A stretch of DNA of 64,000 bases from NCBI GenBank assembly GCA_934728255.1, contig CAKVEC010000002.1, forward strand, positions 1 to 64,000. Reading direction: 5' to 3'. The notes beneath the pieces are model-generated. The model did no database searches and was not told the DNA's origin. It worked only from the letters and a program-made list of their open reading frames with translations. Source of the DNA: an uncultured Bacteroidales bacterium. Its GTDB lineage: Bacteria; Bacteroidota; Bacteroidia; Bacteroidales; Paludibacteraceae. Position numbers and translations under genes: made by a program. Shown here piece after piece: positions 33,101-41,208 of the stretch (positions are counted from its first letter, which is position 1; each line of letters begins with the position of its first letter).

Positions 33101-33919
33101 TTAGTTAAACTTAAAGTTATATGTGATTGTTCCTGTCTGAATAGATTTGTCGCTCTCCGAGAACTTGGCTCTTCGAGCCGCTTCAAGAGCCACTTGCAAG
33201 GTGGCTTTGTCGCTGACGTTTCCGCCCGTTACCTGGGCATCTTTCACAGTTCCGTCGGGTAGTACCCAAATGGTGACCACCACTTTCCCCTCTTGCAAAA
33301 ACTCTTTTGCCGGTTTGGGCAATGCACCTTTCAGGCTGCGCCCTGCGAGCGACCAGTTGTTTCCGCCCGAGGTGCCGTGTCCTGCCACAGGATTGCCTTT
33401 TTGCCCTTCGCCTTTGGTATCTCCGCTGCCTTGTGCACCGGCGGGGTTATTGCCGAACAACGACCCCATCGCCGCCGCCTTGTCTTTCGCAGCCTGCTCT
33501 TTGGCTTTCTGTTCCGCAATGTCTTTCTCTTTGGCGATACGCTCCGCCTCTTCCTGTGCCGCTTTGGCTTTCTCCTGACGCAGACGTTCTGCCTCCGCCT
33601 CTTTGCGGGCTTTTTCCTCTTTCTCCCGTTGGCGCTGCAGGGCAAGTGTCTCCTCGTCCTCCTGCGTCATCAGGTCGTTGTTCGTCGGCTTGGACGGTGC
33701 CGGCGGCGGAGCCACACTCTCCAACGGTACCGATTGTGTCTCAGGATTCGGTTCACTGCCCCCCGCCTCCTGCACATCGCCGAAAGATACTTCTATTCCC
33801 TCGTCCTCGGGCAGCACGGGCGCACCCATAGACACAAACCACAGCAACAGAAACAGTAACAGCAAGGCAACCAATGTCCCCACCGCCGCAATGATATTTG
33901 ATCTCTGTTTGAGTGTCAT
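33101..33919 (-). CDS. TonB-like energy transducer (TonB/TolA type)
   Basis: 272 residues from ATG 33919; a GTG four codons upstream is possible. One transmembrane helix (about 8-31), a proline-rich stretch (PPPAPSKP), a long charged Glu/Lys/Ala-rich coiled coil (about 85-150), a Gly-rich linker and a TonB-type C-terminal domain (about 195-272, VVVTIWVLPDGTVKDAQV). The Ala/Glu/Lys-rich middle recalls TolA, so it may serve a Tol-like role. It is downstream of exbD and exbB and with them forms the proton-driven complex powering outer-membrane transport. Confidence 0.88.
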   Translation of the reverse strand: MTLKQRSNIIAAVGTLVALLLLFLLLWFVSMGAPVLPEDEGIEVSFGDVQEAGGSEPNPETQSVPLESVAPPPAPSKPTNNDLMTQEDEETLALQRQREKEEKARKEAEAERLRQEKAKAAQEEAERIAKEKDIAEQKAKEQAAKDKAAAMGSLFGNNPAGAQGSGDTKGEGQKGNPVAGHGTSGGNNWSLAGRSLKGALPKPAKEFLQEGKVVVTIWVLPDGTVKDAQVTGGNVSDKATLQVALEAARRAKFSESDKSIQTGTITYNFKFN

Positions 33920-33943
33920 TTTCCCGTCCACAAATATCCGAAG

Positions 33944-34351
33944 TTACTTCTTGGTCGCCACCACCAGTTTCATCTTGTGCTGGTTGGCAATATCCAATAC
34001 ACGCACCACCTCTTTGTAAGGTATATCCTCGTCGGCATGGAGCGCAATATACATAGTGGAGTCCTGCTGCTGGAGCGTGCTGAGATAGCCTTCCAAATCA
34101 TCGGGATTGATGGCTTGCGGTTTGGCTTTGCCTACCGCTACAAAATAGTTGCCGAGGTTGTCAATGCTCACCTTTGCCACCACCTGGCGCGTGGTCGTCT
34201 TGGCACGCGACTGGGGCAGGTTGATCTTTATATCGTTGGGCGACGACATCGTACTTGCCATCACAAAGAAAAGCAACAGCAGAAATATCAAGTCCGTCAT
34301 AGAGGACATCGCAAATGTTGCCTCCACCTTGTTTCGTCTTTTGAGAGCCAT
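33944..34351 (-). CDS. exbD: ExbD/TolR-family protein
   Basis: 135 residues from ATG 34351 (MALKRRNKVE). One transmembrane helix with the conserved proton-path aspartate (SSMTDLIFLLLLFF) and a periplasmic domain ending VLDIANQHKMKLVVATKK. It works with ExbB and the TonB-like protein encoded on either side; gaps are about 25 and 85 nt. Confidence 0.92.
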   Translation of the reverse strand: MALKRRNKVEATFAMSSMTDLIFLLLLFFVMASTMSSPNDIKINLPQSRAKTTTRQVVAKVSIDNLGNYFVAVGKAKPQAINPDDLEGYLSTLQQQDSTMYIALHADEDIPYKEVVRVLDIANQHKMKLVVATKK

Positions 34352-34436
34352 TTTTCTTACGGAATAAAGAACAATGGACAAAGAACAAAGAACAGGAATG
34401 TATGTTAATTGTTAATTGTACATTGTTGATTGTACG

Positions 34437-35129
34437 TTACGCCGGTTCGTTCAGCAAATCCATGAACTCCATGGTGCGGGCTTCGAGCAGGCGCACCACG
34501 CGGTCGATACGTGCCACAAGCATATTATAAGCGAACATCGCCAGAATACCGACTATCAAACCGCCCACGGTGGTAACCATCGCCTCGTACATACCCGTAC
34601 TCAGCGCGGACATCTCTATCACGCCGCCCGAGGTCTGCGCCATATTATAGAACGTGCGGATCATACCCAGCACCGTACCCAGAAAACCGAGCATAGGTGC
34701 ACCGCCCGCAATGGTAGCCATAATCACCAGCCCTTTCTCGAGTTTGCCGACTTCCAAGTTACCTACATTTTCCACCGCTACTTGCACGTCCTGCATCGGG
34801 CGACCTATACGCGTGATACCTTTCTCTATCATATGCGCGGAGGGCGTATCGGTTTGTTTGCAGAGGTTCAGCGCCGAGTCAATCTTCCCGTCGTGGATAT
34901 AGTCGCGGATGCGATCCATAAAACTCTTATCCTCTTTGGTGGCATGCTTCAGCACTACCATGCGCTCAATAAAAATATAGATTGCCCACGCCAGCAGCAG
35001 AGCCAGTACAATCATTATCCAGCCACCGTACTGCGCCATCGTCCAAAGGTTAATCGACTCTTCTACAGGCTGTTCGATAGGCATCTGCTCTGCCATAGCA
35101 GCCATAGCCGTGTCTTGAAGGAATAACAT
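34437..35129 (-). CDS. exbB: ExbB/TolQ/MotA-family proton channel subunit
   Basis: 230 residues with three transmembrane segments (about 36-55, 130-155 and 172-198) and the conserved GFLGTVLGMI and TTVGGLIVGI motifs. It forms the channel pentamer around ExbD that powers TonB. It is the second gene of the pdxJ-headed operon. Confidence 0.93.
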   Translation of the reverse strand: MLFLQDTAMAAMAEQMPIEQPVEESINLWTMAQYGGWIMIVLALLLAWAIYIFIERMVVLKHATKEDKSFMDRIRDYIHDGKIDSALNLCKQTDTPSAHMIEKGITRIGRPMQDVQVAVENVGNLEVGKLEKGLVIMATIAGGAPMLGFLGTVLGMIRTFYNMAQTSGGVIEMSALSTGMYEAMVTTVGGLIVGILAMFAYNMLVARIDRVVRLLEARTMEFMDLLNEPA

Positions 35130-35191
35130 ATTTGTGTTGTTTTTAGTATTCTGTTTTTATTGGACTAATTAGACCAACTAGTCTAACTCGC

Positions 35192-35914
35192 CTAATTGGG
35201 CTTTTCTAGACAGGCGCGGTAGCGGCGTATCGTCTCCTCTATCCCGAGATACAATGCATCGGAAATCAGCGCATGCCCGATACTTACCTCCGCTGTCCAC
35301 GGAAACGCCGTAACAAACGGACGCAGGTTATGCAGGTTGAGGTCGTGCCCCGCATTCATTCCCAAACCTAATGTTTGCGCTTTCTCTGCCGCAGGGCGGT
35401 ACATCTCTATGGCTGCCGCAGGGTCTTTTTCGTATAGTTCGGCATACGGACCGGTGTACAACTCTACCCTGTCAGCACCCGCCTGCTTGGCATACTTCAC
35501 CATCTCGGGGTCGGCGTCCACAAAGACACTCACCCGTATGCCGCAGGCGTGAAAACGTTCCGTCAGCCCGTGCAAATAAGACAGGTTCGCCTGCGTGTCC
35601 CAACCGTGGTTGCTGGTCAGTTGCTGCGGGTCGTCCGGCACAAGCGTTACCTGCGTCGGACGCACATCGCACACCAATGCCACAAAATCCTCCGTCGGGT
35701 TGCCCTCAATGTTAAACTCCGTGGTAACCAGCGATTTGAGTGCATACACATCGCTCCTGCGTATATGCCGCTCGTCGGGGCGGGGGTGCACCGTGATGCC
35801 CTGCGCACCGAAACGCTCGCAATCCACGGCAAAACGCTCCACATCGGGCATATTCCCTCCGCGCGCATTACGCAGCGTCGCCACCTTGTTGATATTTACA
35901 CTCAGTCTCGTCAT
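35192..35914 (-). CDS. pdxJ: Pyridoxine 5'-phosphate synthase
   Basis: 240 residues from ATG 35914 (MTRLSVNINKVATLRNARGG), the standard PdxJ start; a longer reading to 35932 is not conserved. PdxJ condenses 1-deoxyxylulose 5-phosphate with aminoacetone 3-phosphate. Motifs seen are VHPRPDERHI, FNIEGNP and GHALISDAL. It heads the exbB-exbD-tonB operon, a conserved neighbourhood in Bacteroidota, with its promoter at 35949-35980. Confidence 0.95.
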   Translation of the reverse strand: MTRLSVNINKVATLRNARGGNMPDVERFAVDCERFGAQGITVHPRPDERHIRRSDVYALKSLVTTEFNIEGNPTEDFVALVCDVRPTQVTLVPDDPQQLTSNHGWDTQANLSYLHGLTERFHACGIRVSVFVDADPEMVKYAKQAGADRVELYTGPYAELYEKDPAAAIEMYRPAAEKAQTLGLGMNAGHDLNLHNLRPFVTAFPWTAEVSIGHALISDALYLGIEETIRRYRACLEKPN

Positions 35915-35948
35915 ACAGCCTCTTGGATGCACCCCTATTTTCTCGCTG

Positions 35949-35980
35949 CAAAGTTACAACAAATTTCGGGAATGTGCAAA
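35949..35980 (-). promoter_or_regulatory. Promoter of the pdxJ-exbBD-tonB operon
   Basis: On the minus strand TTTG (35980-35977), 20 nt, TAACTTTG (35956-35949). It begins directly after the stop codon of the upstream secreted-protein gene. Confidence 0.85.
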
Positions 35981-37648
35981 TTATTTGTTCAACAGCGTAC
36001 CCGCTGTGGTATAAGTGTCCGTCCCGTTGAGGATATACACCTGTCCGTCCCGCACAATCTTACGCACGGCAAACGTATCCGCAGCAGTATTCTCTATTGC
36101 CGTCATACCCGTCGCACCTTCATATACCACACGTATCGGCAGCCCGTTGGTATTCTGTGCCTCCAGTGTCAAACGTAGTTTGCCGTCCGTCGTTTCCACC
36201 TTCACCATACCCGTTGCCACGAAGAAACAAGGCACATTCAACCCCTTTGACGTATAGTCGCCGCATACCGAACCGACGATGGCGTTATCCTGCACACCCT
36301 GTCCGGCATAAACTGTCCCCTTCGTCTCCGACGACTCAATCGGATAGGTGCCCACAGGCAGGGTCGTCACCGGGTCAATCACTTCGGGGTAGAACTCCAG
36401 ATAGGTCAGTTTGCCGCTTGCCGAAAGAGCCGTAAACGACACATATCCGTCGGTTGCGAAATTGCGCGTATTGAACGCCGACTGGTCCGCATCGGTGTAA
36501 TTCTGTATAAACTGCCCCTCCGTTTCGTCGTACTGGATGGCTACATAACGGTAATCCACCGTCATCTCTATGCGATACAAAACCGTATCCGTCCCCAGCA
36601 TCTCCGCTTTCACCTGATAATCATCTCCCTGTTTGGTTATCATCGCCGAAGCCGTGTACATCGATGCGCCGATAGTGTCATTGCCCTCTATTACACCCAC
36701 ATACGTATAGCGCGGACGGAAATCACCACGCTCATACTGCCCCTCGGGGTGGTCGGTATAAATCTCCATCGACACAATATAGTGTGCGTCTTCATTGTAC
36801 ATATAAAATGACCCGTCTTCACGGTAATAGATTCCCTCTCCCTTCTTGGCAAACGTTATTTCCACCGTCTTTTTCGGTGTAGGAATCGTAAACATCAGAT
36901 GAATCCGATAAAACTTGCCATCATTGCCGTACACTTCCGCATCGGCTTCCCGCATACCGCCCGTCGTATAGAGTGTCAGTTTTGTGTTCACACTGCGTAT
37001 CATATTGCCCGCCATATCGGTAATTGTAGTCGAAACAGTACTCGCTCCTTCGTACACGCCGTCCTCGCCTGTGCCTTCGCATGCAATCGTAACGGTATAA
37101 TCATTATTACTGCCGTCCAAGAAAAAGGTATTCATAAAGCCTACTGCTGACAGGTCAATCGACAGATTGTTGATGGCTACATCCACCGTATCCGTCACCA
37201 CCGCCCCCGTAACCGGGTAATACATATGTAGGCGGTAGAGAACGGAATCCATCCCCAACATCGAAATATCGAAATGGTAGGCCCCTTTGTCTATCGATAC
37301 CACTGCCGAACAGTCTATCGCGTCCACAAAGGTGGAATCACCCTCGTTAGGCTTATTCGGAAAACGCACGAACGTACTCCACCCCATCTCAAAATCCTCC
37401 GAGGTGTAAGTCCCCACTATATTGGTCGTAAATATCAACGCACTGGCAATCACCTCTCCCTCTATCTCCCCATCTATCACCATAGAGATATTCCCTTTCT
37501 GCAAATTCGTCTCGGGGAAAGTATAAACCACCGTATCTTTAGGCAGTTTTCCGTCCGGCAATGCCGCAACCGAAAGTGCAGAACGTCTCGGAGCCGCCCA
37601 TACCGATAATGCCATTACAACACCCAACAAGGTAAAAATCCGTTTCAT
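35981..37648 (-). CDS. Secreted protein with repeated beta modules and short C-terminal tag
   Basis: 555 residues with a signal peptide (1-18, cut after VWA). Two or three related beta-rich modules of about 130 residues each are visible; shared phrases include MLGMDSVLYRLHMYY and MLGTDTVLYRIEMTV, FDISML and VKAEML. I do not recognise a named family. The last 30 residues, AIENTA...VRKIVRDGQVYIL...YTTAGTLLNK, resemble the ends of the secreted proteins at 55241 and 58483 and of many Bacteroidales exported proteins, and may be a sorting tag. It lies upstream of the pdxJ operon but has a separate promoter region. Confidence 0.75.
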   Translation of the reverse strand: MKRIFTLLGVVMALSVWAAPRRSALSVAALPDGKLPKDTVVYTFPETNLQKGNISMVIDGEIEGEVIASALIFTTNIVGTYTSEDFEMGWSTFVRFPNKPNEGDSTFVDAIDCSAVVSIDKGAYHFDISMLGMDSVLYRLHMYYPVTGAVVTDTVDVAINNLSIDLSAVGFMNTFFLDGSNNDYTVTIACEGTGEDGVYEGASTVSTTITDMAGNMIRSVNTKLTLYTTGGMREADAEVYGNDGKFYRIHLMFTIPTPKKTVEITFAKKGEGIYYREDGSFYMYNEDAHYIVSMEIYTDHPEGQYERGDFRPRYTYVGVIEGNDTIGASMYTASAMITKQGDDYQVKAEMLGTDTVLYRIEMTVDYRYVAIQYDETEGQFIQNYTDADQSAFNTRNFATDGYVSFTALSASGKLTYLEFYPEVIDPVTTLPVGTYPIESSETKGTVYAGQGVQDNAIVGSVCGDYTSKGLNVPCFFVATGMVKVETTDGKLRLTLEAQNTNGLPIRVVYEGATGMTAIENTAADTFAVRKIVRDGQVYILNGTDTYTTAGTLLNK

Positions 37649-37694
37649 AAAGCAAAAGAATTTGGTTAGTTACTATTCTCAAAAATACAAAAAT

Positions 37695-37721
37695 AGCCAA
37701 GCGTTTATCGTATGCTTGGCT
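37695..37721. terminator. Hairpin terminator after tRNA-Gln
   Basis: AGCCAAGC/GCTTGGCT stem. In the minus direction it is followed by ATTTTTGTATTTTT and in the plus direction by TTTTT, so it can act both ways. Confidence 0.85.
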
Positions 37722-37729
37722 TTTTGTTG

Positions 37730-37800
37730 TTGCCTAACCAGGATTCGAACCCAGACAGACAGAACCAGAATCTGTAGTGCTACCATTACACAATTAGGCA
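37730..37800 (-). tRNA. tRNA-Gln(CTG)
   Basis: 71 nt on the minus strand. The acceptor stem TGCCTAA pairs with TTAGGCA. The anticodon stem ACAGA/TCTGT carries the loop TTCTGGT, giving anticodon CTG (reads CAG). The T loop is GGTTCGAATCC. The discriminator reads A and CCA is not encoded. Confidence 0.93.
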
Positions 37801-37824
37801 ATACCTTTCTTTCGAAAGCGTGTG

Positions 37825-37856
37825 CAAAATTACTGCAAATTTTCGATACGTGCAAA
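37825..37856 (-). promoter_or_regulatory. Promoter of tRNA-Gln
   Basis: On the minus strand TTTG (37856-37853), 20 nt, TAATTTTG (37832-37825), 25 nt before the tRNA. Confidence 0.82.
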
Positions 37857-37874
37857 TAATTTTGCAAAATAATG

Positions 37875-38594
37875 CTATTTTTCCAGCAAATAGGGCAGAT
37901 ATTCGTCCCTGATATACCGAAAATCGGGTATTTCACTCAATATCGACCGGCATTCGTCTATCGCCCGCTGTGTATCACCCGTCTTCTCATAGCATTGGGC
38001 AATACACATACGCAGCGACGCATAGTTCCATAGATGTGTACAATCCATATTCTTCAGGAATAGGTTGCGCGCACGCGTAAACATCTTCAGTGCCTCCTCC
38101 TTGTCACCCCCAAACGCCGACGGAGCATAGAAATCCACATTCGCTTTCAGCGTTAACACAAAAGGGTCGTCGGGAGCCAACTCGGCGGCACGTTTTACCA
38201 ACTTGAACGACTGCAGTCCTGCGGAAAACAGACGCGACTTGTTGAGCATAAAATCGTATGCATTCACCGACGACATATACATACAATAGTGTGCCTCCGA
38301 TATATGCCCCTCCTTGTATTCGTCCTCTACATGTTTGCGGAACGCCGACAGATACTCATCGGCGTGCGGGTCTTTCTGATCTATTGCCGTCGCCAGAAAA
38401 CCGTATTCGTAGTTAATCAGTCTCTTGCGATCTTCTACGGACAATTCGTCCCATTTCGAAGTCGTTACAAAGTCTCTCCATACCGACATATCCTGCTGTA
38501 GAAACGCTTTATACAATTGTTCGTCGGTGTATTGCGCAAAGCACAACGCCGAACAAAAAAGCAGACAAGCCAAAAGTGTTGTTGTAATCATCAT
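37875..38594 (-). CDS. Exported TPR-like protein
   Basis: 239 residues from ATG 38594 (MMITTTLLACLLFCSALCFA then Q), which gives a good signal peptide; the open frame upstream to 38663 is not needed. The C-terminal half has tetratricopeptide-like helices (EEALKMFTRARNLFLKN, LRMCIAQCYEKTGDTQRAIDECRSILSEIP). Probably a periplasmic or lipid-anchored scaffold of unknown partner. The tRNA-Gln promoter lies between its stop codon and the tRNA. Confidence 0.7.
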   Translation of the reverse strand: MMITTTLLACLLFCSALCFAQYTDEQLYKAFLQQDMSVWRDFVTTSKWDELSVEDRKRLINYEYGFLATAIDQKDPHADEYLSAFRKHVEDEYKEGHISEAHYCMYMSSVNAYDFMLNKSRLFSAGLQSFKLVKRAAELAPDDPFVLTLKANVDFYAPSAFGGDKEEALKMFTRARNLFLKNMDCTHLWNYASLRMCIAQCYEKTGDTQRAIDECRSILSEIPDFRYIRDEYLPYLLEK

Positions 38595-38790
38595 TGAAAT
38601 AAAAACTGACAAAACCATACAATATGCGTGCCAAAAAATATCCAAGCGTGTACAAAACCGCAAAAATGCAATCCGACACCACCTTTATCTTATCAAACGG
38701 CAATAAAAACCCCATCCCTAACCTCTAATCTCTAAATTTCTAATCTTCATGGCAAATCTTTCCGTATTCTATATATTTATGCTATCAAGA

Positions 38791-38855
38791 GTAGGTGATT
38801 AGTAGGTGATTAGTAGGTGATTAGTAGGTGATTAGTAGGTGATTCGTTATAGGAT
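38791..38855 (+). repeat. 11-bp tandem array, 5 units of GTAGGTGATTA
   Basis: Five units from 38791, then CGTTATAGGAT. The left flank is GCTATCAAGA. It belongs to the family at 4639, 49497 and 60601. Confidence 0.9.
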
Positions 38856-38891
38856 AGGAGGTGTTTGCCCAGGAGTTGGCAAAGTTCCGCA

Positions 38892-38917
38892 GGGGACGCG
38901 GACGCCTCGTCCGCGGT
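38892..38917 (+). repeat. REP-like hairpin, variant with compensatory stem change
   Basis: GGGGA then the stem CGCGGAC, loop GCCTC and stem GTCCGCG. Against the other copies the stem changes G to A on the left and C to T on the right, and pairing is kept. The 38595-39131 gap otherwise contains the array above and the small hairpin at 39000. Confidence 0.88.
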
Positions 38918-38999
38918 AATTTCGGGGCGCAAACGGGTGGGGATACCTTGTCTCGTGTCGTCAAAAAGCAACTTCAGGCTGATTTCCTTCCTCTTTTCT

Positions 39000-39014
39000 T
39001 GCCGCTGTGCGGCA
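39000..39014. repeat. TGCCGC hairpin like the one in the 16.8-kb element
   Basis: TGCCGC-TGT-GCGGCA preceded by TTTTCT. The sequence at 16810-16826 is the same hairpin with a TTT loop, also a short way downstream of a REP-like element. Confidence 0.65.
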
Positions 39015-39131
39015 TAGGATACATTGCAATATCTTTCGGCTACTAATGGCGCAAAGCACCGCTTTGTGCGCAGCACGCGCTATGAGCAACCGCCTTCGCC
39101 CCCTATCTTTCTGTGCCAAAATCGCTCAAAA

Positions 39132-39163
39132 TTTGTGTATATAAGAAAATTGTCGTAACTTTG
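39132..39163 (+). promoter_or_regulatory. Promoter of typA
   Basis: TTTG 39132-39135, 20 nt, TAACTTTG 39156-39163. Confidence 0.85.
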
Positions 39164-39210
39164 CAGGCTTTTTAAGTTTGAGAAGGTATAAAAAAGATTA
39201 TTGCACGAAT

Positions 39211-41007
39211 ATGCAGAAAATTAGAAACATAGCGATCATCGCGCATGTTGACCACGGCAAAACCACCTTGGTTGACAAGATGTTGTACACTGCCCATCTG
39301 TTCCGCGACAACGAGCAGAAAGGCGAGTTGATATTGGATAACAACGACTTGGAGCGCGAGCGAGGTATCACTATCCTTGCCAAAAACGTCGCTATCGAAT
39401 ATAAGGGCTACAAGATCAATGTGATAGATACTCCGGGGCACGCCGATTTCGGCGGCGAGGTGGAGCGTGTGCTCAATATGGCGGACGGCGTTCTGCTGCT
39501 GGTGGATGCTTTCGAGGGACCGATGCCGCAGACGCGTTTCGTGCTGCAAAAAGCATTGGAACTCAACCTCAAACCCATCGTGGTTATCAACAAGGTGGAC
39601 AAACTCAATTGTCGTCCCGACGAGGTGCAGGAGGAGGTCTTCGACCTGATGCTGAACCTTAATGCCACCGACGACCAGTTGGATTTCCAGACTATATACG
39701 GTTCGGCAAAGAACGGCTGGATGTCCACCGACTGGCGCAAGCCGACCACCGACCTGACCGCCCTCATGGACGCTATCATCGAGTATATCCCTGCTCCCGA
39801 GGAGTTGGAGGGTACGCCGCAGATGCTCATTACCAGTCTCGACTACAATGCCTACGTCGGGCGTATAGCTATCGGGCGCGTACACCGCGGTACGTTGCGC
39901 GACGGTATGAATGTTACGCTTGCCAAGAAAGACGGCAAGATGGTTAAGACCAAAATCAAGGAACTCCATACTTTCCAAGGCATGGGACACGTGAAGACCG
40001 ACGAGGTCAAGAGCGGCGACATCTGTGCGCTGATCGGTATCGAGGGCTTCGAGATCGGCGACACCATCTGCGACTACGAGAACCCCGAACCGCTCAAACC
40101 GATTGCTATCGACGAGCCGACCATGTCGATGATGTTCACTATCAACGACTCGCCTTTCTTCGGCAAGGACGGCAAACTCGTTACCAGCCGCCATATCCAG
40201 GAGCGTCTGAACAAGGAACTGGAAAAGAACCTCGCCCTGCGTGTGGAGCGCGGCACATCCGAGAACTCGTGGCGTGTCTTCGGACGTGGCGTGCTGCACC
40301 TCTCTGTGCTTATCGAGACCATGCGCCGCGAGGGCTATGAACTGCAAGTCGGTCAGCCGCAGGTGATTATCAAGGAAATCGATGGCGTCAAGTGCGAACC
40401 GGTCGAAGCACTGACCGTGAACACCCCCGAGGAATGTTCGGGCAAAATCATCGAGTTTGTTACCGTCCACAAAGGGGAGATGACCAAGATGGAACTCGTC
40501 AACGACCGTATCCACCTCGAGTTTACCATCCCCTCGCGCGGTATTATGGGTATGCGCACGTACGTAATGAACGTGAGCGCGGGCGAGGCAATCATGGCAC
40601 ACCGCTTCTTGGAATATCAGCCGTATAAGGGTGAAATGCCGACCCGCACCAACGGTTCGCTTATCGCTATGGAGGGCGGCACCGCATCGGCGTATGCGCT
40701 CGACAAACTGCAGGACCGCGGACGTTTCTTCATCGACCCGCAGGAGGAAGTCTATGCCGGTCAGGTGGTCGGCGAGAACTCCAAAGAGGGCGACATCGTC
40801 ATCAACGTGGTGAAATCCAAGAACCTCACCAACATGCGTTCCAAGTCTGCCGACGACAAGGCGGTTCTCCCACCCGCAATCAAGTTCAGCCTCGAGGAAG
40901 CGCTGGAGTACATCAAGGGCGATGAATATGTAGAGGTTACGCCTCACCATATGCGCTTGCGCAAAATCATCCTCGACGAACTTGAGCGCAAACGCGCCAA
41001 CCGTTAA
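39211..41007 (+). CDS. typA: Ribosome-associated GTPase TypA/BipA
   Basis: 598 residues from ATG 39211 (MQKIRNIAIIAHVDHGKTT), the family start; eleven further open codons upstream lie in the leader. An EF-G-like GTPase involved in ribosome assembly and stress response. G1 AHVDHGKTT (11-19), G2 with RGITI, G3 DTPGH and G4 NKVD are present, followed by domain 2, EF-G domain III and V equivalents and the BipA-specific C-terminal domain (around 495-598, ALDKLQDRGRFFI). Complete. Confidence 0.97.
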   Translation: MQKIRNIAIIAHVDHGKTTLVDKMLYTAHLFRDNEQKGELILDNNDLERERGITILAKNVAIEYKGYKINVIDTPGHADFGGEVERVLNMADGVLLLVDAFEGPMPQTRFVLQKALELNLKPIVVINKVDKLNCRPDEVQEEVFDLMLNLNATDDQLDFQTIYGSAKNGWMSTDWRKPTTDLTALMDAIIEYIPAPEELEGTPQMLITSLDYNAYVGRIAIGRVHRGTLRDGMNVTLAKKDGKMVKTKIKELHTFQGMGHVKTDEVKSGDICALIGIEGFEIGDTICDYENPEPLKPIAIDEPTMSMMFTINDSPFFGKDGKLVTSRHIQERLNKELEKNLALRVERGTSENSWRVFGRGVLHLSVLIETMRREGYELQVGQPQVIIKEIDGVKCEPVEALTVNTPEECSGKIIEFVTVHKGEMTKMELVNDRIHLEFTIPSRGIMGMRTYVMNVSAGEAIMAHRFLEYQPYKGEMPTRTNGSLIAMEGGTASAYALDKLQDRGRFFIDPQEEVYAGQVVGENSKEGDIVINVVKSKNLTNMRSKSADDKAVLPPAIKFSLEEALEYIKGDEYVEVTPHHMRLRKIILDELERKRANR

Positions 41008-41052
41008 TAAAAGTCAATATCTATCTCCTGCTAAAAGTGCACAAAACAGCAT

Positions 41053-41132
41053 AGGTGAAGCGTAAGGCGGGTGTGCGTAGCACACTGAGCGCCGTAGCGA
41101 GACGAAGCCCTGTGGGCTAAGTAGAACTCCTA
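41053..41132 (+). other. Structured intergenic element before tig
   Basis: Several nested pairings: GTGTGC-GTA-GCACAC inside GGCG...CGCC (41066-41093), then GCCC-TGT-GGGC (41107-41117), with ATAGG (41052) and CCTAT (41129) able to close the whole. About 80 nt. Function unknown; it could be a regulatory leader of tig or a decayed repeat. Confidence 0.4.
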
Positions 41133-41208
41133 TTTTGCATAGGATGGGATAGGCGATTGATAGACTACAAAAACATAATATTAACAGAATAAACTAAAAT
41201 AAATAGAT

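Noticed and set aside
39172..40950. A 592-codon open frame on the strand opposite typA
   Set aside because: It mirrors typA codon by codon. typA is complete with all GTPase motifs, and the antisense protein has no recognisable domain or start signal.
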